Positions 33,730 to 45,197 are shown, counted from the stretch's first letter. The stretch is DNA of 64,000 nt from Nilaparvata lugens (GCF_014356525.2 NC_052518.1:103164767-103228766), one strand, 5' to 3'. Made by a program: numbers and translations. The notes: generated by a model from the letters alone, not told the origin.

Positions 33730-34387
33730 TCATGAACACAGACTCTTCATGACTATTGTCATGGGGAAATTCTTCTGAAAGAAATGTAAGAAAAATATTT
33801 ACTTTACAAAAAAAAGCCATTAGATGTATGTGTAAACTGACGAGATATCAGTCCTGCCGAGATTATTTTAAAATTGAAAGTACCCTCACATTTCCATCTT
33901 TGTTCATATAGCCTACAAGACTATCCTTAGCACCGTTGATAATAATTTTCTACCCACTAATAACAATATCCACAGTCATAGAACAAGAACTGCTAATAAC
34001 TATCATTTACCTAATGTTAATTTAGCAATAGCAAAGAAAAATCCATTTTATCAAGGAATAATTTTTTACAATAGGCTCCCAAATGAAATAAAATCTGTTA
34101 AAACAAATAAAAATGTATTTAAAGCCTAATTGAAGAAATATTTATTGAATGGTGGCTTCTATTCCATAAAGGAATACATGGATAATTAGTGGATACATTT
34201 CAATAATATTGTGTACTTATCAATTAATAGCTGTGGTTGATAACTTATTGTACTTTTGTGTTTTGTACTTTGTGACATTGATAATTTTCATGTATTTTAT
34301 TTGTTTTTATAATAATTGACGTTTGCCATATCTGTAATGTACAGCATTTTATGCAATAAAAATATTATTATTATATTATTATTATTA

Positions 34388-34429
<42 letters not shown>

Positions 34430-34435
34430 TACATG
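33730..34435 (+). mobile_element. LINE 3' end with TTA microsatellite tail
   Basis: The + strand has broken frames reading LQKKAIRCMCKLTRYQSCRD, HSHRTRTANNYHLPN and NPFYQGIIFYNRLPNEIKS. This is the conserved C-terminal block of a Jockey/CR1-like LINE (RxLxxL, then F.NxLP). A 3' UTR follows, ending in GCAATAAAAATATTATT and a (TTA)n run at 34364-34430. The tail marks the authentic 3' end. Confidence 0.85.
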
Positions 34436-34739
34436 ACTGAATGACTACTTACTACATGACTATTGACTCTTCCTCAATATTATTCTAGCCTACTTACTCA
34501 ACTGGCGATATAATTTATTGCAAAACTGCACTAGTATTATTAATATTCCAATTCCAATACTAAACTTATAACTTCCTATACTACTAAATTTACAGTGAAC
34601 TGTAGTTGGCAGGGTGGAAATCTTTGAATTTTCAGTCTTCAACTGACAGTCCTATCAGTCTTTAACTAATAATCCGATCCATATATCGGGCAGATTTTCA
34701 AAATTCATGAGTTCTGTTTGTTTTTTAAAGATATCTGAT

Positions 34740-35300
34740 TGTCCAAGATGTTAAGAGGTATCTTGTGATTGAGATCTGTGATTGCTTGCATTTCTTGTAA
34801 ATCTTGAATCTTTCGATTCTTCATGAATACTTGATAGCATGATTCTTACTTGATATCTGTGATTGTGATTCTCGTGAATCTTGAATCTTGTGATTCTTCA
34901 TGAATACTTGATTAATGAATCCTACTTGATATCTGTGATTGCTTGTGATTATTGAATCTTGTGATTCTTCATGAATACTTGATTCATGAATCTTACTTGA
35001 TATCTGTGATTGTGATTCTCGTGAATCTTGAATCTTGTGATTCTTCATGAAAACTTGATAACATGAATCTTACTTGATATCTGTGATTCTCGTGAATCTT
35101 GAATCTTGTGATTCTTCATGAATACTTGATTAATGAATCCTACTTGATATCTGTGATTGCTTGTGATTATATTGAATCTTGTGATTCTTCATGAATACTT
35201 GATTAATGAATCCTACTTGATATCTGTGATTGTTTGTGATTCTTGTGAATCTTCATGAATACTTGATATAATGAATCTTCATAATACTGATCCTTCATAA
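34740..35300. repeat. 70-80-bp minisatellite upstream of exon 35386
   Basis: TGATTCTTCATGAATACTTG recurs about every 67-82 bp from 34814 to about 35250. It is interleaved with TACTTGATATCTGTGATTG. Seven or so imperfect units end about 85-100 bp before the splice acceptor. Confidence 0.9.
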
Positions 35301-35385
35301 ATTTTGTGATTGTTATCTTGTAGAACCCAATTTTAAAATACTTGTCAAGCAGTGTTAAGCTCTTATGATGATATTTATGTTTTAG

Positions 35386-35528
35386 GAGAGAATCTTGGTT
35401 GCTTTGGTGCAAGTAAAAAGAAGAAGGAGGCTCAAGTTGTTCAACAGAAAGAAACAATTGCCACCGCTAGTTCAGGTGGTCCGCGGACAGAACCTGTCAA
35501 AGGAATGGAACTTCTCTGGCAGCCTGAG
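35386..35528 (+). CDS. p120ctn: p120-catenin exon: basic loop of the armadillo domain
   Basis: The acceptor is ATGTTTTAG and the donor CTGAG/GTGAGT. It enters in phase 1 and leaves in phase 0, 143 nt. It encodes GENLGCFGASKKKKEAQVVQ, then a Thr/Ser/Gly-rich stretch and GMELLWQPE. CFGA-K-K matches the loop of vertebrate p120 that contains the lysine-rich segment implicated in nuclear localisation and Rho inhibition. WQPE leads into the next ARM helix. Nearly the whole exon is this flexible loop. It is framed by unstable DNA: a 70-80-bp minisatellite ends about 100 bp upstream, and a giant palindrome begins about 30 bp downstream. Confidence 0.95.
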
Positions 35529-35554
35529 GTGAGTCAACAACTATTAACTTTACA

Positions 35555-37290
35555 AATGTACTTTGGTAAATACAAAAATTGTACATATTTTGCACATAAA
35601 AAATTTCCTGAGGTCAGTCCGGTTACTTATTATACAGACCCTGTAAGCTACGATTATTTGCAAAGTATACAACACAATAGATTGATTATTTGCTGATTTG
35701 TAAATAATGGTGGCCCGCACTACATATATGAATATGTGTCGGGATGCCAATAATTTCGCCTCAGTTTAAATAAATATAAATTTTGTTACCATAGTTTGGG
35801 AAATCTGGAACATTATTTTTGATGGTATTGAAAGTTGTTTCTTTCAATGAAAATACCGAGTGTTTCAAAAAGAATGACCCAATTTTAAACAGTTATATTT
35901 ATTTAAAAAAATGGTACACACAAACCAATTTTACATCAAATTATTCACAGAAGTATCGAGTTTATGATGAAGTGTTCTATGTGCCCTCCTTTTAAGGCTC
36001 GGATGACATTTAGACGGTAGCGAAATTCATCCCAGACTGTTCGCAAGATGTCTTCTCGGCCTGTAGCTACTGCATCAATTATCCTGGTTTTTAGCTTTTT
36101 TCATCCTTTTTTTAGCCAAATTCATCCCAGACTGTTCGCAAGATGTCTTCTCGGCCTGTAGCTACTGCATCAATTATCCTGGTTTTTAGCTTTTTTCATC
36201 CTTTTTTTAGCCAAATTCATCCCAGACTGTTCGCAAGATGTCTTCTCGGACTGTAGCTACTGCAGCAGTTATCCTGATTTTTAGCTTTTTTCATCCATTT
36301 TTTAGCCAAATTCATCCCAGACTGTTCGCAAGATGTCTTCTCGGACTTTAGCTACTGCATCAGTTATCCTGGTTTTTAGCTTTTTTATCCTTTTTTTAGC
36401 CAAATTCATCCCAGACTGTTCGCAAGATGTCTTCTCGGACTGTAGCTACTGCAGCAGTTATCCTGGTTTTTAGCTTTTTTCATCCTTTTTTTAGCCAAAT
36501 TCATCCCAGACTGTTCGCAAGATGTCTGTCTTCTCGGACTGTAGCTACTGCATCAGTTATCCTGGTTTTTAGCTTTTTTATCCTTTTTTTAGCCAAATTC
36601 ATCCCAGACTGTTCGCAAGATGTCTGTCTTCTCGGACTGTAGCTACTGCATCAGTTATCCTGGTTTTTAACTCCTCAATATCAAGTGCTAAGGGAGGAAC
36701 AACGTTGAAGATCGTGTTTACGTTCCTCCCTTAAAACTTGATATTGAGGAGTTAAAAACCAGGATAACTGATGCAGTAGCTACAGTCCGAGAAGACATCT
36801 TGCGAATAGTCTGGGATGATTTTGGCTACTGTCTATAGATGTCGTCCGAGCCTTAAAAGGAGGGCACATAGAACACTTCATCATAAACTTGATACTTCTG
36901 TGATTAATTTGATGTAAAATTGGTTTGTGTGCACCATTTTTTTATATAAGTGTAACTGTTTAAAATTTGGTAATTCTTTTTGAAACACCCGGTATTTTCA
37001 TTGAAAGAAACCACTTTCAATACCATCAAATAATCTTCCAGATTTCCCAAACTATGGTAGCTTAACAAAATTTATATTTATTTTAACTAAGGCGAAATTA
37101 GTGGCATCCCGACACATATTCATATATGTAGTGGGAGCCGCCATTATTTACAAATCAGCAAATAATCTATCTATTGTGTTGTATACTTTGCAAATAATCG
37201 TAGCTTACAGGGTCTGTATAATAAGTAACCGGACTGACCCCAAGAAATTTTTATGGGCAAAATATGTACAATTTTTCATTAGATATCTCC
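35555..37290. repeat. Giant palindrome with one-sided tandem array
   Basis: The left arm (about 35555-36050) is complementary to the right arm (about 36680-37290). Examples are CGATTATTTGCAAAGTATAC and GTGTTTCAAAAAGAAT with their complements. The outer parts of both arms are mariner terminal sequence. The inner parts encode the end of a mariner-like transposase in complement (RALKGGHIEHF). Only the left side carries the roughly 92-bp tandem array. Confidence 0.88.
36015..36665. repeat. ~92-bp tandem array, seven copies, from transposase coding DNA
   Basis: AATTCATCCCAGACTGTTCG, GCAAGATGTCTTCTCGG and GTAGCTACTGCA recur about seven times. Read on the - strand one unit encodes EELKTRITDAVATVREDI, then LRTVWDEF, the C-terminal segment of mariner-type transposases. 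A single unit is present in the right arm of the palindrome (about 36745-36830). Confidence 0.9.
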
Positions 37291-37725
37291 AAAGGTAGTC
37301 CCTATTGGAGTCGATAACACGCTGATACCGGATTTTAAATCCCTGAACGCTCCCTGGAAGTCGGCAACCTCTATGCTGTCTAGAGCCCTTGTCGTAGCAC
37401 GTTGAACGTTTTCCAGAGTCCCGAACCGCGTTCCCTTAAGTTGTCTCTAGATCTTGGAGGAACAAAACGATGTCCGGTGGTGCCATATCCAGGCTGTAAG
37501 GAGGATGTGGCAACGTTACCGTCGACTGTTTGGCCAACTGCTCGGTGACGAGCAGGCAGGTGTGCGACGGAGCATTGTCGTGATGGAGGATCCATGAATC
37601 GGCAATCCCCGGACGGACTCGATGAACCCGGGCGGTTAGTCGACGGAGCACCTCTCTGTGGTACTCGGTTTTTTGTGCCACCCGGCCAAACTGTAAACGA
37701 CCAGTAGAGAGGCTTGTCTGTAGCT
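37208..37725 (-). mobile_element. Mariner-like transposase fragment
   Basis: The - strand from 37681 reads YHREVLRRLTARVHRVRPGI, SWILHHDNAPSHTCLLVTEQ and PHPPYSLDMAPPD. HHDNAPSH and the PPYSxDxAPxD block are the second and third catalytic regions of mariner (DD34D) transposases. The CAGGGTCTG terminus lies at 37208. The N-terminal half is missing and there are frame breaks. Confidence 0.88.
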
Positions 37726-37793
37726 GCTCACACCAAAAATTTTGGTCGAGACTGTATCTTTTTCAAATTTAAATCAATTTTGTTTGGCTACAG

Positions 37794-38046
37794 GTGGTGC
37801 AGTCCTACCTATCGCTGCTGCAGAGCTGCTCAAACCCAGAAACGCTTGAAGCAGCAGCTGGAGCTTTGCAGAATTTGGCAGCTTGCTACTGGCAACCCAG
37901 CATAGAGATCCGTGCAGCCGTTCGCAAGGAGAAAGGTCTGCCGATTCTGGTCGAGTTACTCAGAATGGAGGTGGATCGTGTTGTGTGTGCGGTGGCCACA
38001 GCGCTCAGAAACCTCGCCATTGATCAACGCAACAAGGAACTCATCG
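37794..38046 (+). CDS. p120ctn: p120-catenin exon: armadillo repeats 6-8
   Basis: The acceptor is TTGGCTACAG and the donor CATCG/GTTAGT. It enters in phase 0 and leaves in phase 1, 253 nt. It encodes [73 protein letters not shown] and KELIG. The blocks AAGALQNL(A/S)A, [18 protein letters not shown] and (A)xALRNLAxDxRNKELIGK are classic p120-family ARM sequence. An acquired mobile repeat copy begins about 15 bp after the donor. The upstream intron is occupied largely by the palindrome and mariner fragment at 35.5-37.7 kb. Confidence 0.97.
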
Positions 38047-38061
38047 GTTAGTATGGCAGAG

Positions 38062-38613
38062 AATAGTTATTTGTGCAACTAGTGCGCAAAGTAACAGTTT
38101 GCTGCACCGAAAGAAACGTTTACGGAATGGTTTCTTGAGTGCAGCAGAGGAACTTTGCGCACGTATTTCACATTAAGTTTTTCCTACAGTTACCATTGAA
38201 TATGAAAAGTGGGTAATTATGGGTAAAATTGCCTGAAATCCATCAAATGTTTTTCTGTGTAATTTTATTATTGATAAAAACCTTCATTTATTGTCAAATT
38301 GAATAATGTAGTGTTTGAATGAAGAGACGGCTGTGTGGTGTGTGGGTGGCACTGTGCTGTCGCTGTCCTCGTTGTCCTTGGTTATTATTATGACGTGCAC
38401 CTCTGCTCACTATACCACAGTCACTGTTACCAACTTCATTTTGATTTTGCTGCACTGTTGCTCCATATAACCTACTAAGTATTTTGCGTTGCCATGTTGC
38501 AAATCTGGAGTGCAGAAAAAAATTTTCCCGCGCGCACTAGAGCGGAGAAGTGATTCTTTGCGTTCTGTAATCAGTGCAGCAATGGTCACTTTTCAAGGTA
38601 ACTGTAGGAAAAT
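38062..38613. mobile_element. Repeat family 'R-TGCGCAAAG', full copy 2 (reverse)
   Basis: It is the reverse complement of 17586-18276 in outline. It starts ATAGTTATTTGTGCAACTAG and ends TTTCAAGGTAACTGTAGG. It includes TCCTCGTTGTCCTTGGTTAT, which in complement matches the sequence at the p120 stop codon (47650-47673). Confidence 0.8.
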
Positions 38614-39300
38614 GAAATTTACATTAGAACAAACAGGACAATAGCTTTATTATTATTATTTTCCTCTGTCATGTAACCCATGTCAGAGGTATTTATTAAA
38701 CATGGAAAAACATTTACAATATGGAAAAAATACTTTAAATACTTGGATTAATTTACTTCTGTCGTGTAGCATCCCACTATAGAGTCTATGTGTCTGGATG
38801 CATTCAGTCTAAATTCTAATCATTGTATTTTAAATACAAATGAATTTTTATACTATACATTAATCTGGGCTATTTCTACCAATTGAATGCCTTAAATAGC
38901 GCTAAAAATTTATAAGAACTAATTATCGTAGTAAAAGAGAAAAAAATTAGATAGTGTAAAGGATTGTTTAAAGAGAGCTCAAATAACAACAATATTAGTT
39001 AATATACAATAGTTGTTCGCTACTTTCATTTATTTATTTATTTATTTATACATTGATAGATACAACATCATTCTCAACTATGAATGATTGGGAAAGGAAC
39101 AACAGGATTAAAGCCCAAAACTGTACCTTTCCCAAATTTAGATAGAAATTGTCCAAAAATAGGTTATGTTCACACTACACGTTTTTTGTCCAATTTTGAG
39201 TCCAAAATATTTATAAACTAGGAATTTAGAATTTAGGAAAGTTGAAAACCAAATTAAATTATAATACTTCACTAAATCATCACTAATAACTGAAAATACT
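38614..39300. other. Intron stretch with LINE-type 3' tails
   Basis: A (TTAT)n run lies near 39028-39048. Next comes a segment (CATCATTCTCAACTATGAAT, GCCCAAAACTGTACC) whose complement is at about 52790-52870. Both belong to a LINE 3' end on the - strand. No host exon is seen. Confidence 0.55.
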
Positions 39301-39303
39301 GTA

Positions 39304-39855
39304 TTAATAATTGAAAATTTTAAAAAGCGAAAAGAAACTCAAACGTACTCCTAAAACAACAGCTGTTATACTGGATTTCCAATGCTTTTTAACATATGTT
39401 TGATACTTTTTTTGAACTTTGAAATGTTCCATTACTTCCACTGATAATGAATTAAAAATTTTACAGCCTATATATAGTACAGATTTCTGACCAAAAGTTG
39501 TATTTCTTCTAGCAATATACAACTCCCTATCTCTAGATCTAGTGTTGTGCGCATGGTCTACATTGCGTGTTAAATGAGGGTTTCTTCTGATGAAGATAAG
39601 AACTGTATGTATGTATAGTTGCCGAACGCTTAAAACGTTATAATCTTTAAATAGCAGTTCGGTTGGGTAGAGTCTGGGTCTGTAGTTGATAATTATTTTT
39701 AATGTAAGTTTTTGTACTTTTATGAGTGGATCCGATTGATTGTAATATGCACCTCCCCAAATAAGTATTCCATATCTAACAACAGATTCAAATGAAGCAT
39801 AATATACTGTTCTTAGTTTTTGTGCAGGCAGGATATGACGAAGTTTCTGTATGTT
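39304..39855 (-). mobile_element. LINE RT C-terminal fragment
   Basis: The - strand reads YYASFESVVRYGILIWGG, then VQKLTLKIIINYRPRLYPTE, DHAHNTRSRDRELYIARR and IGCKIFNSLSVEVMEHFKVQ. SxxRYGIxxWGG and the final K.FNSLP-like block are the usual region after the Jockey/CR1 RT domain. Frames are broken. Confidence 0.85.
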
Positions 39856-39954
39856 TCTTTATGTTTTTGAAGGGACGGATTTAAAGAACCTCACACGTCA
39901 ACCGAAGCTTATTGTGTGTCACAAGTATGTTAGTTAGGCAAACCAATTCTTGTG

Positions 39955-40844
39955 TCCTTTACAAGGTCCAGGAGTTTTTTCCTCATACTAACATCTCATT
40001 CCTCACCTGGTTACTTGCAGCCAAACAGAGCCCTTTTTCTAGCCCCAAGTCTTTCGCAATCCAGTATGATATGCTTAGCAGTCTCTTCAGACTGATTACA
40101 AAGCCTGCACATCTGGCTTTCATTTCTGAGTCCAATTGTGTGGAGAATGGAGATATTTCCTGAAGCGGCCATGTCCAGTTATCAGGGCAATCAATTGCTT
40201 GACCTGACCTCTACCCAGACTCACCAGCCAGCTGGTGAAGCGAGGGCTTGCGTCTGCCAGCAGCCTTTTGCCAAGTGCTTGACCAGGGTGACCTTGCCAT
40301 TACTGGTGATGTAAGTCCCTGGACCATTTACTTATTAAATGGAAGGCAGTTGTTTTGCTTATGCTAAAGCTTGGCTCTGGACCAAAGAATGACAGACATA
40401 CTGGAACTCCGCTTAGCAAGCTCATATGCACGCTCGTTACCTCCTATGCCTACATGGCCAGGATGCACAGAGTTGCGTATTGCAAGCCTGCTGAGTGTTT
40501 TGTGGCACTCCCTCGCCAATTTAGACTTGATTTCATTGGAGTCAAGAGCCTTGAAGGCTGCCTGACAATCTGAAAGGATTACTATATGCTTGACACAATA
40601 GCGTATGGCAATGCCTATGTTGGCACAATCCATGATGCCCCAAATCTCTGCCAGAAAGATGGTACAGTGTTGTCCCTGACTTACACAAAGTTGTGTTCTG
40701 GGTGAATCACTGTACACCCCGTAGCCAGATTTCCCTTCAATGAGAGAATCGTCCGTGTACCAGACAAGGCTGCCTCTTTTGTGATAGGGCCCTTCCTCAG
40801 ACTTCCACTCCTCTCTGGAGCAGAATTTAACAGAGAAAGGTTTA
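39955..40844 (-). mobile_element. LINE RNase H domain and terminal zinc motif
   Basis: The - strand contains an RNase H domain: FLAEIWGIMDCANI (the conserved Glu region), VILSDCQAAFKALDS (Asp) and HPGHVGIGGNERAYELAKR (the GHxGxxGNExADxLA motif). After a frame break it continues to a zinc-knuckle-like motif MCRLCNQSEETAKHIILDC. LINEs with an RNase H domain include I-, R1- and LOA-type clades. The MITE at 40845 cuts off the upstream part. Confidence 0.88.
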
Positions 40845-41943
40845 GGGCCGGTTTCCGAGCTCGGGTCTTTAAGTTCTGGACTTACAGAGTCCAGGACTAA
40901 AATAAGCTCTCGGGTCTAAATTGACTTTCTGAGTCACGATTTTATCTTCTAAACTCAGGAGTCTATCAAGTTCTCGACTTATTTGAGTCCAGGAATTTAA
41001 CACAGTAAACATGAGGGAAATTCACAATATTTTGCTGTTGTATTGTTGGCATTATAGCAAAACGGGAACAGCTGATTGAAGCGGGATTATTCAAATGAGC
41101 ATGCTCTCCAAACTACTTTGTAAAAAAAAACTAAAAATACGTTTCAATTTCTTTGTAAGCCTATTCAAAGCAAAACCTTTGAAAGGTGAATGAATAAACA
41201 TTTCATTTTACGTTATGCTATTATTGATCATTGATCCTAACCAGTGATTTTCGAATAAACATTTCATTAGGCTATTGAGTTTGAAAACTTATTGTTTAAA
41301 AAAAACTGGAATAATAATTTATTATTGTTATATTATTATTATTAATATGTTGAATATGACATTGATTAATAACATTCAGATTGGAATATAAATTCCAAGG
41401 CAATCCTTGTATTATTTTGCTTGAACATTTTTAGGTTATGTCACAGTTGTAAAATGAGGTTAGTTTTTTACGCATAATTCTGATACAATTTTATTCCAAA
41501 ATGAACTTGCAAACTTTAAATTATGAATTTAGATGGACTAATCCAAATAATTTAGGTATTCCATGACATCTATTTGGCTTTTTATCTACTCCAAAACAAT
41601 AACTGAATTGTGTTTGCTCAGTTAAGTCTAGAACTTGAATTTAAACCCTACCCCAGTCGAGGGTTTAAAATCACGCTGTTTCAAGTCCTGGACTTGACGA
41701 TTTTTGATAAATCCTTGACTCGGAAAGAGGCGAGAATCTAATTCAAGTCCTGGACTTATAAGCCCTTTGCTCTGAAAGCGAAATTATAAACTTTAGGGTC
41801 TAACGTGATCTCTAAACTCCAGAGTCTATTTAAGTCCTCAACTACGTTAACGCTCTGACTCGGAAAGCTAATTTTCTGACTCCAGAGTTTAAAGCCAGTT
41901 AAAGTCCAGAACTTAGCTAAATCCCGAGCTCGGAAACCGACCC
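40845..41943. mobile_element. MITE, GGNCGGTTTCCGAG family, copy 2
   Basis: 1,099 bp, reversed relative to copy 1 (75-1139). The ends GGGCCGGTTTCCGAGCTCGG and, inverted, GGGTCGGTTTCCGAGCTCGG are flanked by TTA (40842-40844, 41944-41946). It inserted at the edge of a LINE RNase H fragment. Confidence 0.9.
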
Positions 41944-42248
41944 TTAGTGAAAACTAACTCCGTACTCATGACATCTGACGTCCTTTCAAGCACAGGGCTG
42001 TAAGCAACCAAAGCTGTTGCTTTGTGCAATGGTTTGTTGATTGTGCAATGGTCTGTTCCGGACAGGCCTTCTCTCAATAGCTTGGTCACCATCAAGTAAA
42101 TATTTGAACAAATTCTTGAAGCAAGCCAATGAATTGCATTGGATCAGGTGGTATGACGCAAATATTTTAGGATCTTCCAATGCTTGCAATCTGGTTGGCA
42201 GCTTTAGAAGATCGTAGAATCTTTACATTCTAAATCAGTTGAAAAATC

Positions 42249-42330
42249 AGGTGCTATAGTGAGGTCTACGTTTTAATGGCAGTCGAGAACAGCGTTCCCG
42301 ATTCTCTGCCTTTCCCCACTACCTTCTATA
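42249..42330. mobile_element. Truncated end of the TAGTGAGGTCCACG MITE
   Basis: Only the left terminus (TATAGTGAGGTCTACG) and about 70 bp remain. The sequence then runs into the segment duplicated at 44716. Confidence 0.6.
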
Positions 42331-42520
42331 GAAGATATGAGTATATCTGATGTAATATTGTTATTTATGATGTAGGTCATGCTGTAAATTAATACGAGAA
42401 GTAATTAGAACTAAACTTGAATTTATCGACATCACAATTTGTGCTCCATACTCTGGAGACCTGACCTAAAGACAAGCAGAGCTTAATCAGCTGTAAAGTA
42501 ATAACGATGCAGTAGTCTAA

Positions 42521-43827
42521 GGGTACAACCACACTGAAAGCGGAACGTGGCGTGGCGTTGAGGAGCGTCGTTAACAATATCATGTTAAGTAATAGGCTGC
42601 AACACACTGGAAGCGTCTACTCGCAGAGCGGAGCGGAGCGTGGCGTCAAACTTTGGAACAAGCTGGCTTGTTTTTTGGAGCGTCAATGTGCGGGTGCCAG
42701 TCTGGTCTACTCTTGTACATAATAATGCATTTGTTCTACTACATTTTCCCACCATCTAGTACACTAGTATATTAATTTAATGTTTGGCCAAATTCCCCTG
42801 TCATGTGTATTATTTGATAATTCAAAAGAGAACATTCATGTATTGCACTTTGAAATCAAAAGTAAGGCTATTCCAATCCATTTCATTCATATTCCTATGA
42901 AATATGGTTTTCCTTAGTGTTATTTATTTATTTATTTACAATGAAAATGACACTTATGTAATAACATTGGTAGATCAAATAATAAGGTAGTCCTTGTGCT
43001 ATTTTTCTTCCAAATTTATAGGTGACAAAGTCCAAGGTAAGGTTAGAATTTCACGTGCACAATTTTTATAAAATTTCATTCCAAAATAAACATGAAAATT
43101 ATAAATTTTGAATTTAGATGGCTTGAATTGAAAAATTAATCAGAAATATTCCACGAATAATATATTAACGAATAATACTGAGTTATTTAAAAAAGTTGGA
43201 ACCATTGAACAAACTCAAACTTTTAAACTTTGTAATAATTTTTAATTACAATCTTTCTTCATCAGATATTGGATTCCTCCAATTAGTGTCTTGTTTTTTC
43301 AAATCAGACTTCACTCTCGTCAAAATATAATCAATGAAGTTGATATTCGCTTGTACTCAAAAAATCGGGACTCATGCTCTCTTAACACATTAAACAGATG
43401 GTAATATTCAACAAATAGTCGACGATTAAAGTTAATTTCATTAACCCACTCTGTCCTAGCAGGCTTAGCTTATATCCAATACTTCAAGTAATTATTCTCA
43501 CAAAGTAATGTCCCTGCAAACATAGACAACGCCATTCTCTAGGCCCTTGACGCTTGACGCTCAGACGCTTCCTGTGTGTATCATGAACGCTCTGACCACG
43601 CCACTCCACGCTCCACTCTAGAGGTGCGTACAGATATACGCGCCGCGAACATGAGCAATTCACTTTTAATCAGCTGACTATATCTGTATTTTTACAGAAA
43701 CGGTAAGATACAGATATAAAAAGCTTGGCATCAGCTGATTAAAAGTGAATTGCTCATGTTCGCGGGCGTAAATCTGTACGCACATTAGAACGCCACGCCA
43801 CGCTCCGCTTTCAGTGTGGTTGTACCC
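42521..43827. mobile_element. MITE GGGTACAACCACACTGAAAG, with nested element
   Basis: 1,307 bp. The inverted ends GGGTACAACCACACTGAAAG are identical on both sides and are flanked by TAA (42518-42520, 43828-43830). The duplicated copy B at 44881-44905 has the uninterrupted target with a single TAA. A second MITE sits at 43622-43785. Confidence 0.93.
43622..43785. mobile_element. Small MITE, AGGTGCGTACAGA family, copy 5 (nested)
   Basis: 164 bp. The ends AGGTGCGTACAGATATACGC and, inverted, ATGTGCGTACAGATTTACGC are flanked by TAG on both sides. The interior is a palindrome with AGCAATTCACTTTTAATCAG. It lies inside the element at 42521-43827. Confidence 0.85.
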
Positions 43828-43971
43828 TAATAGAGAGCCCAACTGTTCATCAACTTTCACCAAAAATTTTATTAAGTATGGCGAATAGTTAGTTGTACAT
43901 TGTCTTGAGTAAATTGTTTATTGATTCTTTCCAGTGTGATAGACATTTTAAAGAACATTATTTTGCTTCAG

Positions 43972-43987
43972 GTAAATATGCAATGCG
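43972..43987 (+). pseudogene. 16-nt copy of a p120-catenin exon start, cut by mariner
   Basis: TTTTGCTTCAG is followed by GTAAATATGCAATGCG, identical to the first 16 nt of exon 45198-45336. Mariner sequence (TCCCCATTGGAGTCG) begins immediately after. The acceptor is intact, so this could act as a cryptic splice site, but it cannot encode the exon. Confidence 0.8.
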
Positions 43988-44715
43988 TCCCCATTGGAGT
44001 CGATAACACGCTGATACCGGATTTTCAAATCCCTGAACGCTCCCTGGAAGTCGGCAACATCTATGCTGTCTACAGCCCTCGTCGTAGCACGTTGAACGTT
44101 TTCCAGAGTCCTGAACCGCGTCCCCTTAAGTTGTCTCTTGATCTTGCGGAACAAAAATAAGTCCGTTGGTGCCATATCCGGGCTGTAAGGAGGATGTGGC
44201 AATGTTACCCTCGACTGTTTGGCCAAGTGCTCGGTGACGAGCAGTCAGGTGTGCGACGGAGTATTGTCGTGATGGAGGATCCACGTATCGGCAATCCCCG
44301 GACGGACTCTATGAACCCGGGTGGTTAGTCGACGGAGCACCTCTCTGTAGTACTGGCCCTTTATAGTTTGGCCGGGTGGCACAAAATCTTTGTGAACGGC
44401 CACTACTACAGAGAGGTTCTCCGTCGACTAACCGCCCGGGTTCATCGAATCCGTCCGGGGATTACCGATGCGTGGATCCTCCATCACGACAATGTTCCGT
44501 CGCACTCCAGGACGGATACATCCAGCCACGACGAGGGCTCTAGACAGCATAGAGGTTGCCGACTTCCAGGGAGCGTTCAGGGATTGGAAAATCCGGTATC
44601 AGCGTGTTATCGACTCTAATGGGGACTACTTTGAAGATTCCTAAAAATTATTTTACATATTTTGCCAATAAAAAATTCGCTGAGTTCAATCCGGTTACTT
44701 ATTATAGAGACCCTG
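43988..44715. mobile_element. Mariner-like foldback fragment
   Basis: The left part on the - strand (44226 to about 43990) reads TLPHPPYSPDMAPTDLFLFR. This is the C-terminal half of a mariner transposase with PDMAPTD. The right part on the + strand (44368-44619) repeats the middle (YYREVLRRLTARVHRIRPGI, WILHHDNVPSHS) and ends at the terminus complementary to CAGGGTCTC at 44715. It is an inverted, truncated pair. The left terminus is absent. Confidence 0.85.
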
Positions 44716-45197
44716 TATATCTGATGTGATATTGTTTTTTATGATGTAGGTCATGCTGTAAATTAATACGAGAAGTAATTAGAACTAAACTTGAATTTAT
44801 GGACATCACAATCTGTGCTCCATACTCTGGAGACCTGACCTAAAGACAAGCAGAGCTGAATCAGCTGTAAAGTAATAACGATGCAGTAGTCTAATAGAGA
44901 GCTCAACTGCTCATTAACTTTCTGGATTGTCAGTTTAGTGTAACGATAATCATTCCTGACCGGCAATTAGGAGGTACCCGGGCTGACAATTAATTTTTGA
45001 ATAGTAGCGCTCATCGAGTATCCATCTAGCTGTTTATTTTGTTGTCAATATTTGCATTAGCAGAAGTCTTCGGGGTGAATTACAGCATTTAATTTAAATT
45101 TTCGTTTGAAATTAATTATAAATTTTGTTATTAAATTATTAAATTTTGATTTTTTCCAGTGTGATAGACATTTATAAAGAACATTATTTTGTTTCAG

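Larger units (their letters stand above)
42342..43987. repeat. Partial duplication of the region 5' of exon 45198 (copy A)
   Basis: 42342-42520 matches 44716-44894, and 43828-43987 matches scattered parts of 44892-45213. The match includes TTTCCAGTGTGATAGACA and the acceptor plus first 16 nt of the exon. A 1,307-bp MITE is inserted in copy A only. Copy B contains about 200 bp that copy A lacks. Confidence 0.82.

Noticed and set aside
34821..35457. His/Ser/Gln-rich frames on the - strand
   Set aside because: They are the antisense reading of a minisatellite just upstream of a p120 exon.
36015..36665. Regularly spaced repeats resembling an array such as CRISPR
   Set aside because: Units are contiguous with no unique spacers, derive from transposase coding DNA and lie in a eukaryotic intron.
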